In this document: positions 43,488 through 51,999 of the stretch, in pieces
Layout: each line of letters begins with the position of its first letter
Numbering within the stretch: the stretch's first letter is position 1
NCBI RefSeq assembly: GCF_003574445.1
Contig: NZ_KZ984560.1
Location: 62,001-126,000, forward strand
Reading direction: 5' to 3'
Length of the DNA: 64,000 nt
From: Streptomyces sp. YIM 130001
Lineage (GTDB): Bacteria; Actinomycetota; Actinomycetes; Streptomycetales; Streptomycetaceae
Position numbers and translations under genes: made by a program
The notes under the pieces: model-generated
Told to the model about the DNA's origin: nothing
The model's database searches: none
Seen by the model: only the letters and a program-made list of their open reading frames with translations

Positions 43488-44003
43488 TCAGTCCCTCGTG
43501 GCCGTGCACTTGTAGTCGACGCCCTTCATGGTGATGGTGCGCCAGCCGGCCAGCGTGCCGATCGGTGCCGCGTTCGTGCCGGCCGGGGCGACGTCCGTGC
43601 CGCCACCGCCGCCACCGCCCTCCTTGCGGCAGTAGTAGCCGAGTGCGTCGAGCTTCTTGATGGCACTCATGGCCTGGTACTTCTTGTACGACTTCAGCAT
43701 GGCCGCACGCTTTTGCGCGGGCGTCGCTTCCTTCGCCTTCGTGTACGCGTAGCACCCGATGCTGGCGCCGATCCCTACCCACGAGGCGCCCTTGGCCAGT
43801 GCCTTGGTCAGACCGGCCGCACCGCTGCCGATACCCAGCACGGCACAGATCTCGTCCGCGCCCTGCACCTGCTGATCCGCCGCCGTCCGCGCGGGTATCG
43901 CATTCCCCTCGTCGTTCACCGAAGCCGCTTGTGCCGTACCACCAGCAAGCCCGGTCAAGGCGCAGGCGATCACGACGGAGATTCCCTTGTTGCGCATGCT
44001 CAC
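43488..44003 (-). CDS. secreted protein of unknown function
   Basis: 171 aa from GTG 44003, with ATG 43997 as alternative; GGGGGAAC is nine bases before the GTG. Residues 1-26 form a Sec-type signal peptide ending GGTAQA. The mature part has a Gly/Ala-rich helical pair (GIGSGAAGLTKALAKGASWV), three to four Cys that could form disulfides, and an eight-Gly run before a C-terminal DYKC-containing strand. No catalytic motif was found. It is upstream of a small membrane protein in the same direction. Confidence 0.65.
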   Translation of the reverse strand: MSMRNKGISVVIACALTGLAGGTAQAASVNDEGNAIPARTAADQQVQGADEICAVLGIGSGAAGLTKALAKGASWVGIGASIGCYAYTKAKEATPAQKRAAMLKSYKKYQAMSAIKKLDALGYYCRKEGGGGGGGTDVAPAGTNAAPIGTLAGWRTITMKGVDYKCTATRD

Positions 44004-44100
44004 GAAGTTGTTCCCCCAACTTGCTGCATTTGCTTGGTCATTGCGCCAGGGACGCTACCAGCGAACACTCCGGGCACGCCAGGGATCTTCTGCCCCGGCC

Positions 44101-44982
44101 TCAACGCCCCAGGAACAGCCGAGCGATGGCCAATTGCTCCTCGTCCAGCGGATCTTCGTCCGCGACATTCCACAGGAGGTTCTGCAGCGCGCGGCCGAGC
44201 GTCCAGGCCGCGGCCCGCTCCCGGTCGAGTCCGAGGGTTCCTGTCATCAGGTCGAAGCGCCACCGCACCCCGGAAAGCGCGAAGTCATTGGCGAGCGCGG
44301 GCATCAGATCGAAACCGGGGTCCCCTGCCAGTGGTTTGGGGTCGATGGCGAGCCACGGCTCGCGGTCGCCGGCGAGCACGTTGTCGTAGTGCAGGTCCCA
44401 GTGCAGCAGCCGGTCACCGGGCTCGTCCGCGACCTCCCGTACGGCCGCGGCGCAGTCGGCGATCACGGCGCGGGCGTCCGGGTCGGCGACCCGCGCGAGC
44501 GCGGACGGCAGGCGCTCCTGCATGCCGCGGACCTCGTCGCCGAGGGTGCGCAGTCCGGGCGGCGCGGGTACGGCGGTGAGCCGGGCGAGCAGCTCGGCGA
44601 GGAGGCGGACGGCCTCCCGGGAGTCGTCGAGCCCGGAGAGGTGGCGCGTCTCGTCGAGGCGTTCCAGGAGCAGGGTGTTGGTGGGTTCGTCGTGCGCGAG
44701 CAGGCGCACCGCGCCGTCCCCGTCCCAGCGGCGCAGAGCCACCGGCTCGCCCTCGCTCTCCGCGTCGAGCACCTGCATCTTCAGGGCGGCGCGGCTCCCG
44801 TCCGCCCGCACGACGGGCAGGACGAGAGCGGCCACGCCGTGCATCGCGGGCCCGGTCACCCGCAGCTCCCAGCGTTCGGTGAACTCCTGCGCCTGCACGG
44901 GCAGTTGCTCGATGAACGCGCGCCCGGCGTCCCCGTTGTGCTTGACCTGCGCCGCCGCGAACTCCTCCGGAACATCGATCAC
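44101..44982 (-). CDS. aminoglycoside/hydroxyurea phosphotransferase-like kinase
   Basis: 293 aa. The catalytic loop is LLHWDLHYDNVLAGD (His-Asp-x6-Asn pattern) and the Mg-binding Asp follows in WLAIDPKPLAGDPGFDL. LKMQVLDAE supplies the ATP-binding Lys. This matches the APH(6)/hydroxyurea kinase branch, which phosphorylates streptomycin-like drugs or related small molecules in the cytoplasm. It is next to an SMR efflux gene on the same strand. No aminoglycoside pathway is nearby, so the natural substrate is unknown. Confidence 0.85.
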   Translation of the reverse strand: MIDVPEEFAAAQVKHNGDAGRAFIEQLPVQAQEFTERWELRVTGPAMHGVAALVLPVVRADGSRAALKMQVLDAESEGEPVALRRWDGDGAVRLLAHDEPTNTLLLERLDETRHLSGLDDSREAVRLLAELLARLTAVPAPPGLRTLGDEVRGMQERLPSALARVADPDARAVIADCAAAVREVADEPGDRLLHWDLHYDNVLAGDREPWLAIDPKPLAGDPGFDLMPALANDFALSGVRWRFDLMTGTLGLDRERAAAWTLGRALQNLLWNVADEDPLDEEQLAIARLFLGR

Positions 44983-45012
44983 GGAGTCGATGCTAGGCGT
45001 TGCCCCAGGTCG

Positions 45013-45327
45013 TCAGTGGGCGACCTTGAGCCCGATCACACTGCCGACGATCAGCGTCAGGAAGAGGATCTTCAACGCGGACACCGACTCCGTCCCGGTC
45101 ACCATCGCGTAGACGATGGTCAGCACCGCTCCGATGCCCACCCACACCGCGTACGCCGTACCGACCGGCAGATCACGCATCGCGTAGGCGAGCCCGGCCA
45201 TGCTGGCACCGAGACCGACGACGAACACCAGGGACGGACCGAGCCGGGAGAACCCCTCGGACTTACCGAGCGCGGTGGCCCACACCGCTTCCATGAGACC
45301 GGACAGAGTCAGAATCAGCCATGCCAT
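45013..45327 (-). CDS. SMR-family multidrug/guanidinium efflux protein
   Basis: 104 aa with four membrane helices. The start is the ATG at 45327, preceded by GGAGGG; a frame opening earlier has no signal. The essential Glu lies in helix 1 (LTLSGLMEAVWATALGKSEG). The W-x-x-L-G-K-S-x-G-F pattern and MRDLPVGTAYAVWVGIGAV are typical of SugE/Gdx-like and EmrE-like small multidrug resistance proteins, which act as antiparallel dimers. Only one subunit gene is present. Substrate (guanidinium or quaternary cations) is not certain. Confidence 0.88.
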   Translation of the reverse strand: MAWLILTLSGLMEAVWATALGKSEGFSRLGPSLVFVVGLGASMAGLAYAMRDLPVGTAYAVWVGIGAVLTIVYAMVTGTESVSALKILFLTLIVGSVIGLKVAH

Positions 45328-45414
45328 GACAGCCCTCCACGGGCCGTCTTGTCGCACACCGGGTACGGCACCCCTCGTCCGGGAGCCCCTGACCAGGAGC
45401 TCCGTTCCAAGGTC

Positions 45415-45666
45415 TCACACCTCCCGACCACGGACCAACCAACGGCCCCACGCCTTCGGGGCGACCGCGAGTCGGGCCGCTGCCCGCTGTTCCACCTCGC
45501 GGCGTGCGAGCAGATGATCCAGCCCCAGGGGCTCGGCGCGCTCGAGGCCGGGCGGGCAAGCGTCGTGCACAGGGAGCGAGATTCCGGCGCCGGAGGCACT
45601 GAACTCGGGGACCTCGGCCCAGTCCTGCCCCGGCCCGATCGGTTGCCGACACCGGGCGCAGATCAC
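45415..45666 (-). CDS. small Cys-containing protein, pair member 2
   Basis: 83 aa from the GTG at 45666, which overlaps the stop of the upstream gene (GTGA). The N-terminus ICARCRQPIGPGQDW carries a CxxC pair. A later His and Cys in SGAGISLPVHDACPPG complete a possible zinc site. The rest is a basic helical tail. Similar small zinc-ribbon-like proteins are common in Streptomyces but have no known role. Confidence 0.55.
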   Translation of the reverse strand: MICARCRQPIGPGQDWAEVPEFSASGAGISLPVHDACPPGLERAEPLGLDHLLARREVEQRAAARLAVAPKAWGRWLVRGREV

Positions 45667-45902
45667 GGGGTCACCCCCGCGCCCGCCTCCGTCGCAGCGC
45701 AGCTCGGGCAGGCCCGTGGAAACCACCACACCGTACTGGCCAGGACCCGGGCACGACGTCGGCCGAGGTCGATCGCCGTCGCATTGTCGAGGGTCACGGC
45801 GCACCTGACACACGCGACGCCTCGTACTTGCGATCCGGACAACGTCCCGATGTCCGGCAGGAATGCCCCCAGTTGGGCAGGACGGACGTCAGAGTGCGAC
45901 AC
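45663..45902 (-). CDS. small Cys-containing protein, pair member 1
   Basis: 79 aa. GTG at 45902 is preferred to 45926 because GAGGAG lies five bases before it. Two CxxC pairs are visible, CVRC and CPSC, spaced about 30 residues apart around DLGRRRARVLASTVWWFPRA, giving a probable four-Cys zinc-binding fold. It is translationally coupled to the second Cys protein. The nearest upstream gene is the XRE regulator at 46026. Confidence 0.55.
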   Translation of the reverse strand: MSHSDVRPAQLGAFLPDIGTLSGSQVRGVACVRCAVTLDNATAIDLGRRRARVLASTVWWFPRACPSCAATEAGAGVTP

Positions 45903-45982
45903 GTCGACTCCTCGATGATCGGTCACATCCCCAAAGCCGTTGACAGCAGCCGCAGGGTCGGTCCGATCCAGGTAACCGGAGC

Positions 45983-45997
45983 GTCACACACGGTGAC
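45983..45997. promoter_or_regulatory. GTCAC-N5-GTGAC palindrome upstream of the Cys-protein pair
   Basis: A perfect 5-bp inverted repeat with a five-base spacer lies between the stop of the XRE regulator (46026) and the start of the small-protein operon (45902). It is a candidate operator for that operon, perhaps bound by the neighbouring XRE protein. No clear promoter hexamers were assigned. Confidence 0.35.
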
Positions 45998-46025
45998 AGG
46001 GACGCTACGTACCACTCTCACGACG

Positions 46026-47240
46026 CTATGCGTTCACGCCCAGGAACTCCGCCAGCGCCCCAAGGCCCGGTGGATGGTTGGGCAGCGTCCAGAGGTCACG
46101 CACGATGGCCACGGCCAGCGTGTGGTGCTGCATCCACGTCGGCGCCACACGGCGAAGGGATTCCAGGGTTTTCACGGCCCCTGCGGCGTCGCCCAGGTCG
46201 GTGTGCGCGCGGGCCACGTCGAGCATCAGCCATGTCCGCCACGAAGGCGGGGTGTCCTTGCTCAGCCGCATGCCCTTCGCGAGTTCCAGGGCATCCTCGG
46301 GGTGCCCGTACTGGACGGCCAACCGCACACGTTCGATGCGTACCGACGACGGGCTGAAGACGCTGACCATGCGGCTGTCACTGCCGGCCGGCAGCTTGGC
46401 CACCCGGGTGGCTTGCTGTTCCGCCTCTGCCATCAGGCCCGCCGCGCGTTCGTAGTCTCTGCCGCGCGCGGCGGAAGTGGCGGCGGACATGGTCAGCGCG
46501 CCCCAGACCTTCAGTCCGTCTGCAGTGCCCGTACGTCCACCGCTCTCGGTGTTCTCGGCTGCGTCCAGAGCGACCTGCAGGGCGTCGTCCAGGCGCCCCT
46601 GCCGCTGATACGTCCACGCGACGGAATTGGCGATCATCGCGGGGAGCAACGAGTCGTGCGAGCTTTCGGCGGCATCCGTCGCACGTTCCAGGGAAATCAG
46701 AGCCAGGTCCGTTTTACCCATGCGGACCGCGACGTGCCCGGCGAGTTGAAGCGCCTTCGCCAAGGCTGCGAATCCGGCTCCTCGGTCGTCCTCGTGCTGA
46801 CGAACGGAGGCGGAACGCGCGTCGGCGATCAGACCGGGAAGCGCCTTGAGGACTGCCTCGAACTCGGCGGCGTGGTACTGCGACCAGCCGTCCGCGATCT
46901 GCTCACGCAGTTCGTCGAGCGAGAACTCCGGTCCGGGCAGCGGCGGTTGGGGCCCGTGCAGGAGTGGCATCACAGCGCGCCGCACGGCCACGAAACGTGG
47001 ACCGTCGGTCTCGCCTCCGGAGGACACCGCGGGCGGGTCCCCGAGGAGCGTGGTCAGCTCCACGCCGAGTCCGCCCGCGAGCGCATGCAGCGTGGGCAGG
47101 CGCGCCGAGTGCTTCCGGCGCTGTTCGAGCTGACGGATCACGTCGACGGACACATCCGAGCGCTCGGAGAGTTCTTCCTGCGTCAGCGACGCCAGACGGC
47201 GCAGCCGTCGCAGAGTCCGCCCCAGTTCTTCGTTGGCCAC
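46026..47240 (-). CDS. XRE-family transcriptional regulator with helical-repeat tail
   Basis: 404 aa. The N-terminal helix-turn-helix is LRRLRRLASLTQEELSERSD followed by VSVDVIRQLEQRRKHSARLP (residues about 10-50). After it come about 330 residues of helical repeats of the tetratricopeptide kind (AWTYQRQGRLDDALQVALDA is a typical unit). Such regulators often bind a peptide or nucleotide and control adjacent genes. It lies upstream, on the same strand, of the two Cys-rich mini-proteins. Confidence 0.85.
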   Translation of the reverse strand: MANEELGRTLRRLRRLASLTQEELSERSDVSVDVIRQLEQRRKHSARLPTLHALAGGLGVELTTLLGDPPAVSSGGETDGPRFVAVRRAVMPLLHGPQPPLPGPEFSLDELREQIADGWSQYHAAEFEAVLKALPGLIADARSASVRQHEDDRGAGFAALAKALQLAGHVAVRMGKTDLALISLERATDAAESSHDSLLPAMIANSVAWTYQRQGRLDDALQVALDAAENTESGGRTGTADGLKVWGALTMSAATSAARGRDYERAAGLMAEAEQQATRVAKLPAGSDSRMVSVFSPSSVRIERVRLAVQYGHPEDALELAKGMRLSKDTPPSWRTWLMLDVARAHTDLGDAAGAVKTLESLRRVAPTWMQHHTLAVAIVRDLWTLPNHPPGLGALAEFLGVNA

Positions 47241-47308
47241 GCACCTCAGCGTAGGACGTCATGGCCGTGCGATTGCACGGAACCTTGAGGGGGTGGTGCC
47301 CCGCTTCC

Positions 47309-47515
47309 TCACCCCTTGGGCGCCTTCGACGCCGCTGTCGCGAGTGCTGTGCCGAGGACGAGGAGGGCGATGCTGATGAAGATTTCGTAGCCGTCGACGT
47401 AGAGGTAGCGCAGGAAGCCCATCAGCGGGATCCAGGTGTCGAATGCCTCGTGGATGATGCCCTGGAGGCCGCCGACGAGGAGCAGGAAGCTGAGGAAACT
47501 CAGGATGCCCTTCAT
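47309..47515 (-). CDS. 68-aa small membrane protein
   Basis: Two hydrophobic segments (LSFLSFLLLVGGLQGIIH and YEIFISIALLVLGTALATAA) flank the conserved-looking stretch EAFDTWIPLMGFLRYLYVDG. The ATG at 47515 is divergent from the sensor kinase at 47650. No family is recognised. Its composition is typical of genuine actinobacterial small membrane proteins. Confidence 0.6.
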   Translation of the reverse strand: MKGILSFLSFLLLVGGLQGIIHEAFDTWIPLMGFLRYLYVDGYEIFISIALLVLGTALATAASKAPKG

Positions 47516-47649
47516 GGCTTCAGGCTATAAAGACCAGGTCGAGGGCGTTGTCGTCCATCGGTCTACGGAGTCGGCACGGTTGTCGTCCGAAAGTATCGGG
47601 ACGCGGGGTGCGCGGCCCTCGGCGCCTGCGGCGGACGTAGATTCGTTTC

Positions 47650-48834
47650 ATGCGCACCCGCCCGCTGCGAGAGCGGACGACCAGCCCGCGGACCCGCCGC
47701 GACTGGTACGCCGATATCGCCTTCTTCCTCTTCGCCGCCGTCTTCTCCGTGCTCTCCGCGGACTCGGTGCATCTCGACGAGGACATGTCGCGCCAGGCTC
47801 TGGTCATCGACCAGGTGGTCGGGGCGCTGGCGTGCGGGGCGGTGTTCCTGCGGCGGCGATGGCCCGTGCACCTGGCGCTCGCGCTGCTCGTGCTCGGCAA
47901 CCCCTTCCACTTCCTGGCCGGGGCGACGATCGTGGCGATGTTCACCGTGGCCGTGCACCGGCCGCTGAGGGTGACGGCGTGGGTGACGGCGGCCGTCGGG
48001 GTGCCGTTCGTGCTGTTCCTCGCGCGGTCGCCGGAGGCGGACGACCCGCGGACCGGCTCCGCCCTCACCTACTTCGCGCTCATCGCCGGCTCGATCGGCT
48101 GGGGGCTGTACGTACGCCAGCGCCGGCAGATGATCGCCGCCCTCGAGGAGCGGGCCGCCGCCGAGGCAGGCCGGCGGGCCCGCGAGGAGATCGCCCGGGA
48201 GATGCACGATGTGCTGGCCCACCGGCTGTCGCTCCTGAGCGTGCACGCGGGGGCACTCGAGTTCAATCAGGACGCGTCCAAGGCGGATGTACGGCATGCG
48301 GCCGGCGTCATTCGCGACAGCGCGCACCAGGCGCTGCAGGACCTGCGCGAGGTGATCGGCGTACTGCGCGCGCCCGCGGGTGACGGCGCGTCGGGGCGCC
48401 CGCAGCCGACGTTGAGGGACGTGGACCGGTTGGTGGCGGAGTCCCGGGAGGCCGGGGCGAACGTCGTGCACCGCGGCCGGGCGGACGCGGAAGCCGCGCT
48501 CCCGCCCGTGGCCGGCCGCACCGCGTACCGCATCGTCCAGGAGGGCCTGACCAACGCCCGCAAGCACGCACCAGGCGCGCCGGTCACGGTCACCGTGTCC
48601 GGCCGGCCCGGCGAGGGCCTGACGGTCGAGGTGGTCAACCCGCTCGCCGACGGCTCCGGCACCGCGATCCCGGGCGCGAGTCAGGGCCTGATCGGTCTCG
48701 GCGAGCGCGTGGCGCTGGCCGGCGGCACCCTGGAACACGGCCCGGACGACGGCACGTTCGCGCTGCGCGCCCGACTTCCCTGGGACGCCCCGCAAGAGAG
48801 CCCGGGCCCCGGGAAGGACCGACCGCTGACGTGA
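47650..48834 (+). CDS. DesK/NarX-type sensor histidine kinase
   Basis: 394 aa. The N-terminal 150 residues hold about four to five membrane helices and no large external domain. The dimerisation/phosphoacceptor helix is REEIAREMHDVLAHRLSLLS (His of EMHDV, about residue 186). The HATPase part shows RIVQEGLTNARKHAPGAP and QGLIGLGERVALAGGTLEHG. It probably senses a membrane or membrane-soluble signal. It is coupled by GTGA to its response regulator. Confidence 0.92.
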   Translation: MRTRPLRERTTSPRTRRDWYADIAFFLFAAVFSVLSADSVHLDEDMSRQALVIDQVVGALACGAVFLRRRWPVHLALALLVLGNPFHFLAGATIVAMFTVAVHRPLRVTAWVTAAVGVPFVLFLARSPEADDPRTGSALTYFALIAGSIGWGLYVRQRRQMIAALEERAAAEAGRRAREEIAREMHDVLAHRLSLLSVHAGALEFNQDASKADVRHAAGVIRDSAHQALQDLREVIGVLRAPAGDGASGRPQPTLRDVDRLVAESREAGANVVHRGRADAEAALPPVAGRTAYRIVQEGLTNARKHAPGAPVTVTVSGRPGEGLTVEVVNPLADGSGTAIPGASQGLIGLGERVALAGGTLEHGPDDGTFALRARLPWDAPQESPGPGKDRPLT

Positions 48835-49505
48835 AAGCCATGGTGCGCGTACTCCTCGTCGACGACGACCCGCTCGTCCGCTCCGGACTGCGGCTGATGC
48901 TCGCCGGGGCCCCGGACCTGGAGGTCGTCGCGGAGGCGGCCGACGGCGCCGGCGTCGGACCGCTGGTGGCGCGGCACTCCCCCGACGTCGTGCTGATGGA
49001 CATCCGGATGCCGGGCGTGGACGGCCTCGACGCCACCGAGGCGCTACGGGCCCGCCCCGACCCGCCCGAGGTCCTGGTCCTGACCACGTTCGACACCGAC
49101 GCCCACCTGCTGCGGGCGCTGCGCGCGGGCGCCGCGGGATTCGTCGTGAAGGACACCCCGCCGCAGGAGATCGTGGCGGCGGTACGGAAGGTGGCCGCCG
49201 GCGATCCGGTGCTCTCGCCCACGGTGACGCAGCGGCTCATCGACCAGGTGTCGGGTTCGGACGGCAACCGGCGCACGCGCACGGAACGGGCCCGCGAACA
49301 GCTCTCCCGGCTCGGCGACCGCGAGCGCGAGGTCGCCGTGGCGGTCGGCGCGGGCCGGTCCAACGCGGAGATCGCCGCACAGCTCCACCTCTCGGTCCCG
49401 ACCGTCAAGACCCATGTCTCCCGCACCCTGGCCAAGCTGGAGCTCGACAACCGCGTCCAGATCGCCCTGCTGGTGCACGAGGCGGGGGAGGGCCCGGGGC
49501 ACTGA
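48831..49505 (+). CDS. NarL/LuxR-type response regulator
   Basis: 224 aa. Receiver domain: acidic pair VDDD near residue 11, phosphorylated Asp in DVVLMDIRMPG, Thr in VLTTFD and Lys in FVVKDTPP. The C-terminal LuxR helix-turn-helix is LGDREREVAVAVGAGRSNAE with IAAQLHLSVPTVKTHVSRTL. GTG 48831 overlaps the kinase stop; ATG at 48840 is an alternative start. It is the partner of the preceding kinase; targets are unknown. Confidence 0.93.
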   Translation: MKAMVRVLLVDDDPLVRSGLRLMLAGAPDLEVVAEAADGAGVGPLVARHSPDVVLMDIRMPGVDGLDATEALRARPDPPEVLVLTTFDTDAHLLRALRAGAAGFVVKDTPPQEIVAAVRKVAAGDPVLSPTVTQRLIDQVSGSDGNRRTRTERAREQLSRLGDREREVAVAVGAGRSNAEIAAQLHLSVPTVKTHVSRTLAKLELDNRVQIALLVHEAGEGPGH

Positions 49506-49533
49506 ACCCCGCTCCCTCCCCCGCCTCGAACCC

Positions 49534-49548
49534 GGCCCTGGCAGGGCC
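49534..49548. terminator. short hairpin between convergent genes
   Basis: GGCCC (49534-49538) and GGGCC (49544-49548) enclose a five-base loop between the convergent response regulator and the Tat-exported protein. It is short but in the right place for a bidirectional terminator. Confidence 0.35.
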
Positions 49549-49561
49549 CCGCGAGTGAGGC

Positions 49562-50596
49562 CTACCGCCCCCGAGCCAGCGCGATCGCGCCCTTCAGCCG
49601 CTCGCCCGCCTCGTAGACCATGTACGGCACACCGTCCTCCGTGCCGAAGCTCGGGGCCGCCGAACGGCCGTAGTCCGGCCCCTCGTCCATCGACTCGTGC
49701 AGGACGCCGAGGTGGTCGCGGCGCGAGAAGTCCGCGCCGACCTCGGTGATCAGGATGTTGCCGCCGCTGCCCTTGTCGCAGTGGTAGACGACGTACGCGG
49801 TGCCGCCCCGGGTGAGCAGATGGGGTGCGCCGATGTCCTTCGCGCCGACGTCCGCGTGGCTGACCAGCGGCTTCTGGTCGAAGGTCCAGGAGACACCGTC
49901 GGGCGACCAACCCCAGCCGATGTCACGGTGGTTGGAGGCGTTGTTCGTCATGAAGAGCATCACGTAGCGGGCCCCGCGGTCCGGCAGGTCGTGCCGGAAG
50001 ACCCGGGCGTACGAGGTCTCCGTGGTGCCCTCGGGCTGCATCGCCGTGGTCAGGACGGTGCGGTCGTAGGTGAAGTTGATGCCGTCCTTGGAGCGGGCGA
50101 GACGGGTCGTGGTGTTCTCGCCGTGGAAGTACAGCCACATCTCCTGGGCGTCCTCGTTCCACAGCACGTGCGGGGACGAGACGTGGCTGACCTTGTAGTG
50201 CGGCTGCCAGTCGTTGGACACGATCGGATTGTGCGGGTGCTCGGTGAACGGCCCCTCGAGGGAGTCCCCGTAGGCGAGGCAGATGCCGCCGGGGGCGTCG
50301 TGCGGCGCGTAGTAGAGGTAGTAGCGGCCGAGCGCACCGGGCACCCGTCCCTCGGCGCCGCGGATGCACGGGAAGATGATCTCGCCGGTGGGGTTGTACT
50401 TCAGGTCCGCCGGCTTGAGCAGGGTCTTCAGGTAGGTGTAGTCGGGGAATCCGCCGGGGGCGGCCGCCGCGGACGGTGCCAGGGTGGCACCGACCGCGAG
50501 GACCGTTCCGGTGGCGGCGGCGCCGCGCAGCAGGGTGCGGCGGCCGAAGGGGTGGGCGAGGTTGCTCTGGTTCTGCGGCTCGTGGTGCTCGTTCAT
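49562..50596 (-). CDS. Tat-exported five-bladed beta-propeller glycosidase-like protein
   Basis: 344 aa from the ATG at 50596 (GGAGAACGG upstream). The N-terminus has a twin-arginine signal, FGRRTLLRGAAATGTVLAVG, ending in SAAAA. The mature part has repeated propeller strands typical of GH43/GH117-like folds (YYLYYAPHDAPGGICLAYGD, MWLYFHGENTTTRLARSKDG, GWGWSPDGVSWTFDQ), with acidic residues at positions used for catalysis in those families. A secreted enzyme acting on an extracellular glycan is likely. It is the last gene of a minus-strand block controlled by the LacI-type regulator. Confidence 0.75.
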   Translation of the reverse strand: MNEHHEPQNQSNLAHPFGRRTLLRGAAATGTVLAVGATLAPSAAAAPGGFPDYTYLKTLLKPADLKYNPTGEIIFPCIRGAEGRVPGALGRYYLYYAPHDAPGGICLAYGDSLEGPFTEHPHNPIVSNDWQPHYKVSHVSSPHVLWNEDAQEMWLYFHGENTTTRLARSKDGINFTYDRTVLTTAMQPEGTTETSYARVFRHDLPDRGARYVMLFMTNNASNHRDIGWGWSPDGVSWTFDQKPLVSHADVGAKDIGAPHLLTRGGTAYVVYHCDKGSGGNILITEVGADFSRRDHLGVLHESMDEGPDYGRSAAPSFGTEDGVPYMVYEAGERLKGAIALARGR

Positions 50597-50714
50597 GGTC
50601 CGTTCTCCGTCCCGGGAGTTGGGGTCATGCATCGGGTCTACGAGTGGTGCGTGCGTGTTACGGCGTGCGTCCTACGGCGCACGGCTCACAGATGGGCGGT
50701 CACAGGCGCACGGC

Positions 50715-51995
50715 TCACAGATGTGCGGCCGCGGTGACGCAGAAGCCTCCGAGGGCGACGACCCAGACGTACGGCAGGGTGCGGATCATCACCTGTTGCG
50801 GGCTGACACCCGCGTACTGGGCGCTCCACACGGTCTGCGTACTGGTCGGGTCGGCGACGCCGAAGACCTGGTTGTACGAGGCGGCGATGCCGAGCACCGC
50901 CACGGCCGGGTAGATGCCGGCCGCGATCAGGACGCCGGCGATGCCCGCGCCGAGGCCGTACACGTTGAGCGGGCCGCGGTAGAGGCACAGCGGCACGAGC
51001 AGCGTGAAGACCAGGACGAAGAGCACCGGGTTCTGCGGGCTGACGGCCTTGACCAGCGGTTCGAGCGCGTCGATGGCGCCCGGCAGCTGCACCGCGGCGA
51101 GCAGGATGCCGATCGCGATGAACAGGGCGATCGGCGGCGCGGCCACCTCGAACCCGCCGTACAGGGTGCGCAGGAGGCGCTTGTTCATCTCGCGCGGCCG
51201 GGTGGTGGTGACCAGCGCGTACAGCACGCCGGCGAGCAGCGACGGGATGATGGCCAGCTCGAAGCCGAGCGCCAGGACGAGCGGGATCACCGGAGTGATC
51301 AGCGCGTACCAGGGGGCGTCCCCGAGCCGCTGACGGCGCGAGACCGGGGCCGCGGAGGCCGACTTGAGCGACCAGGTGTGCTCGACCCCGCGCCGCCGGG
51401 ACTCGATCAGTACGTAGGCGACGGCGGCGACCAGGGCGAACGGGAACAGCTTCACCATGAAGTCGCGCACCGTCGGCACCGGCAGATCGAGCGCGGTGGA
51501 GAAGAACTGCCAGATCGGCAGCTCGAAGGGCACGCCGACGGCGATGCCCATCAGGATGGTGCCGGCCGCGGTGACCTTGGGGATGCCCACGGCGATCATC
51601 GCCGGGATGCCGATGATGCCGGCGAGCATCGCGGCGGGCGCGGAGCCGGTGACCGTGCCGATCAGCGCCGATACGGCGAGCACTCCGAGCGCGACGATGG
51701 TCGGCCGGTCGCCGCCGAACTCGACGATCTTGCGGACGATGGTCCCGGCGATGCCCGTCTCGTCGAGCAGTTTGCCGAGCCAGGAACCGAGCAGCACCGC
51801 GATCATCGTCGAGGCGAGCATCGGTGAGCCCTCCTGGAGCACCGTGTCCAGGACGCTCTCCTTGCCCGTGAACGAGGCTCCGGAGACCGCCGCGATGACG
51901 ACACCGAGCAGCACCAGGGCGAAGGCGGTGGGGAGTTTGCGGGTGAGCATGGCGGCGACTCCGGCCGCCATGATGATGAGGATGACAACGCCCAT
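50715..51995 (-). CDS. ion-transporter-superfamily permease (GntP/CitM/DcuC-like)
   Basis: 426 aa with about eleven to twelve membrane helices. The duplicated hairpin regions (SALIGTVTGSAPAAMLAGII and LCLYRGPLNVYGLGAGIAG) resemble gluconate or C4-dicarboxylate symporters. Such carriers bring in organic acids with protons or sodium. It begins four bases after the stop of the 192-aa protein, so it is in the same operon. The substrate is presumably the acid handled by the hydantoinase-like enzyme. Confidence 0.8.
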   Translation of the reverse strand: MGVVILIIMAAGVAAMLTRKLPTAFALVLLGVVIAAVSGASFTGKESVLDTVLQEGSPMLASTMIAVLLGSWLGKLLDETGIAGTIVRKIVEFGGDRPTIVALGVLAVSALIGTVTGSAPAAMLAGIIGIPAMIAVGIPKVTAAGTILMGIAVGVPFELPIWQFFSTALDLPVPTVRDFMVKLFPFALVAAVAYVLIESRRRGVEHTWSLKSASAAPVSRRQRLGDAPWYALITPVIPLVLALGFELAIIPSLLAGVLYALVTTTRPREMNKRLLRTLYGGFEVAAPPIALFIAIGILLAAVQLPGAIDALEPLVKAVSPQNPVLFVLVFTLLVPLCLYRGPLNVYGLGAGIAGVLIAAGIYPAVAVLGIAASYNQVFGVADPTSTQTVWSAQYAGVSPQQVMIRTLPYVWVVALGGFCVTAAAHL

Positions 51996-51999
51996 GACG

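Noticed and set aside
45328..45410. Possible guanidine-II (mini-ykkC) riboswitch before the SMR gene
   Set aside because: One hairpin with ACGA in its loop is present, but the loop is too long and no second ACGR hairpin next to the ribosome-binding site could be drawn.
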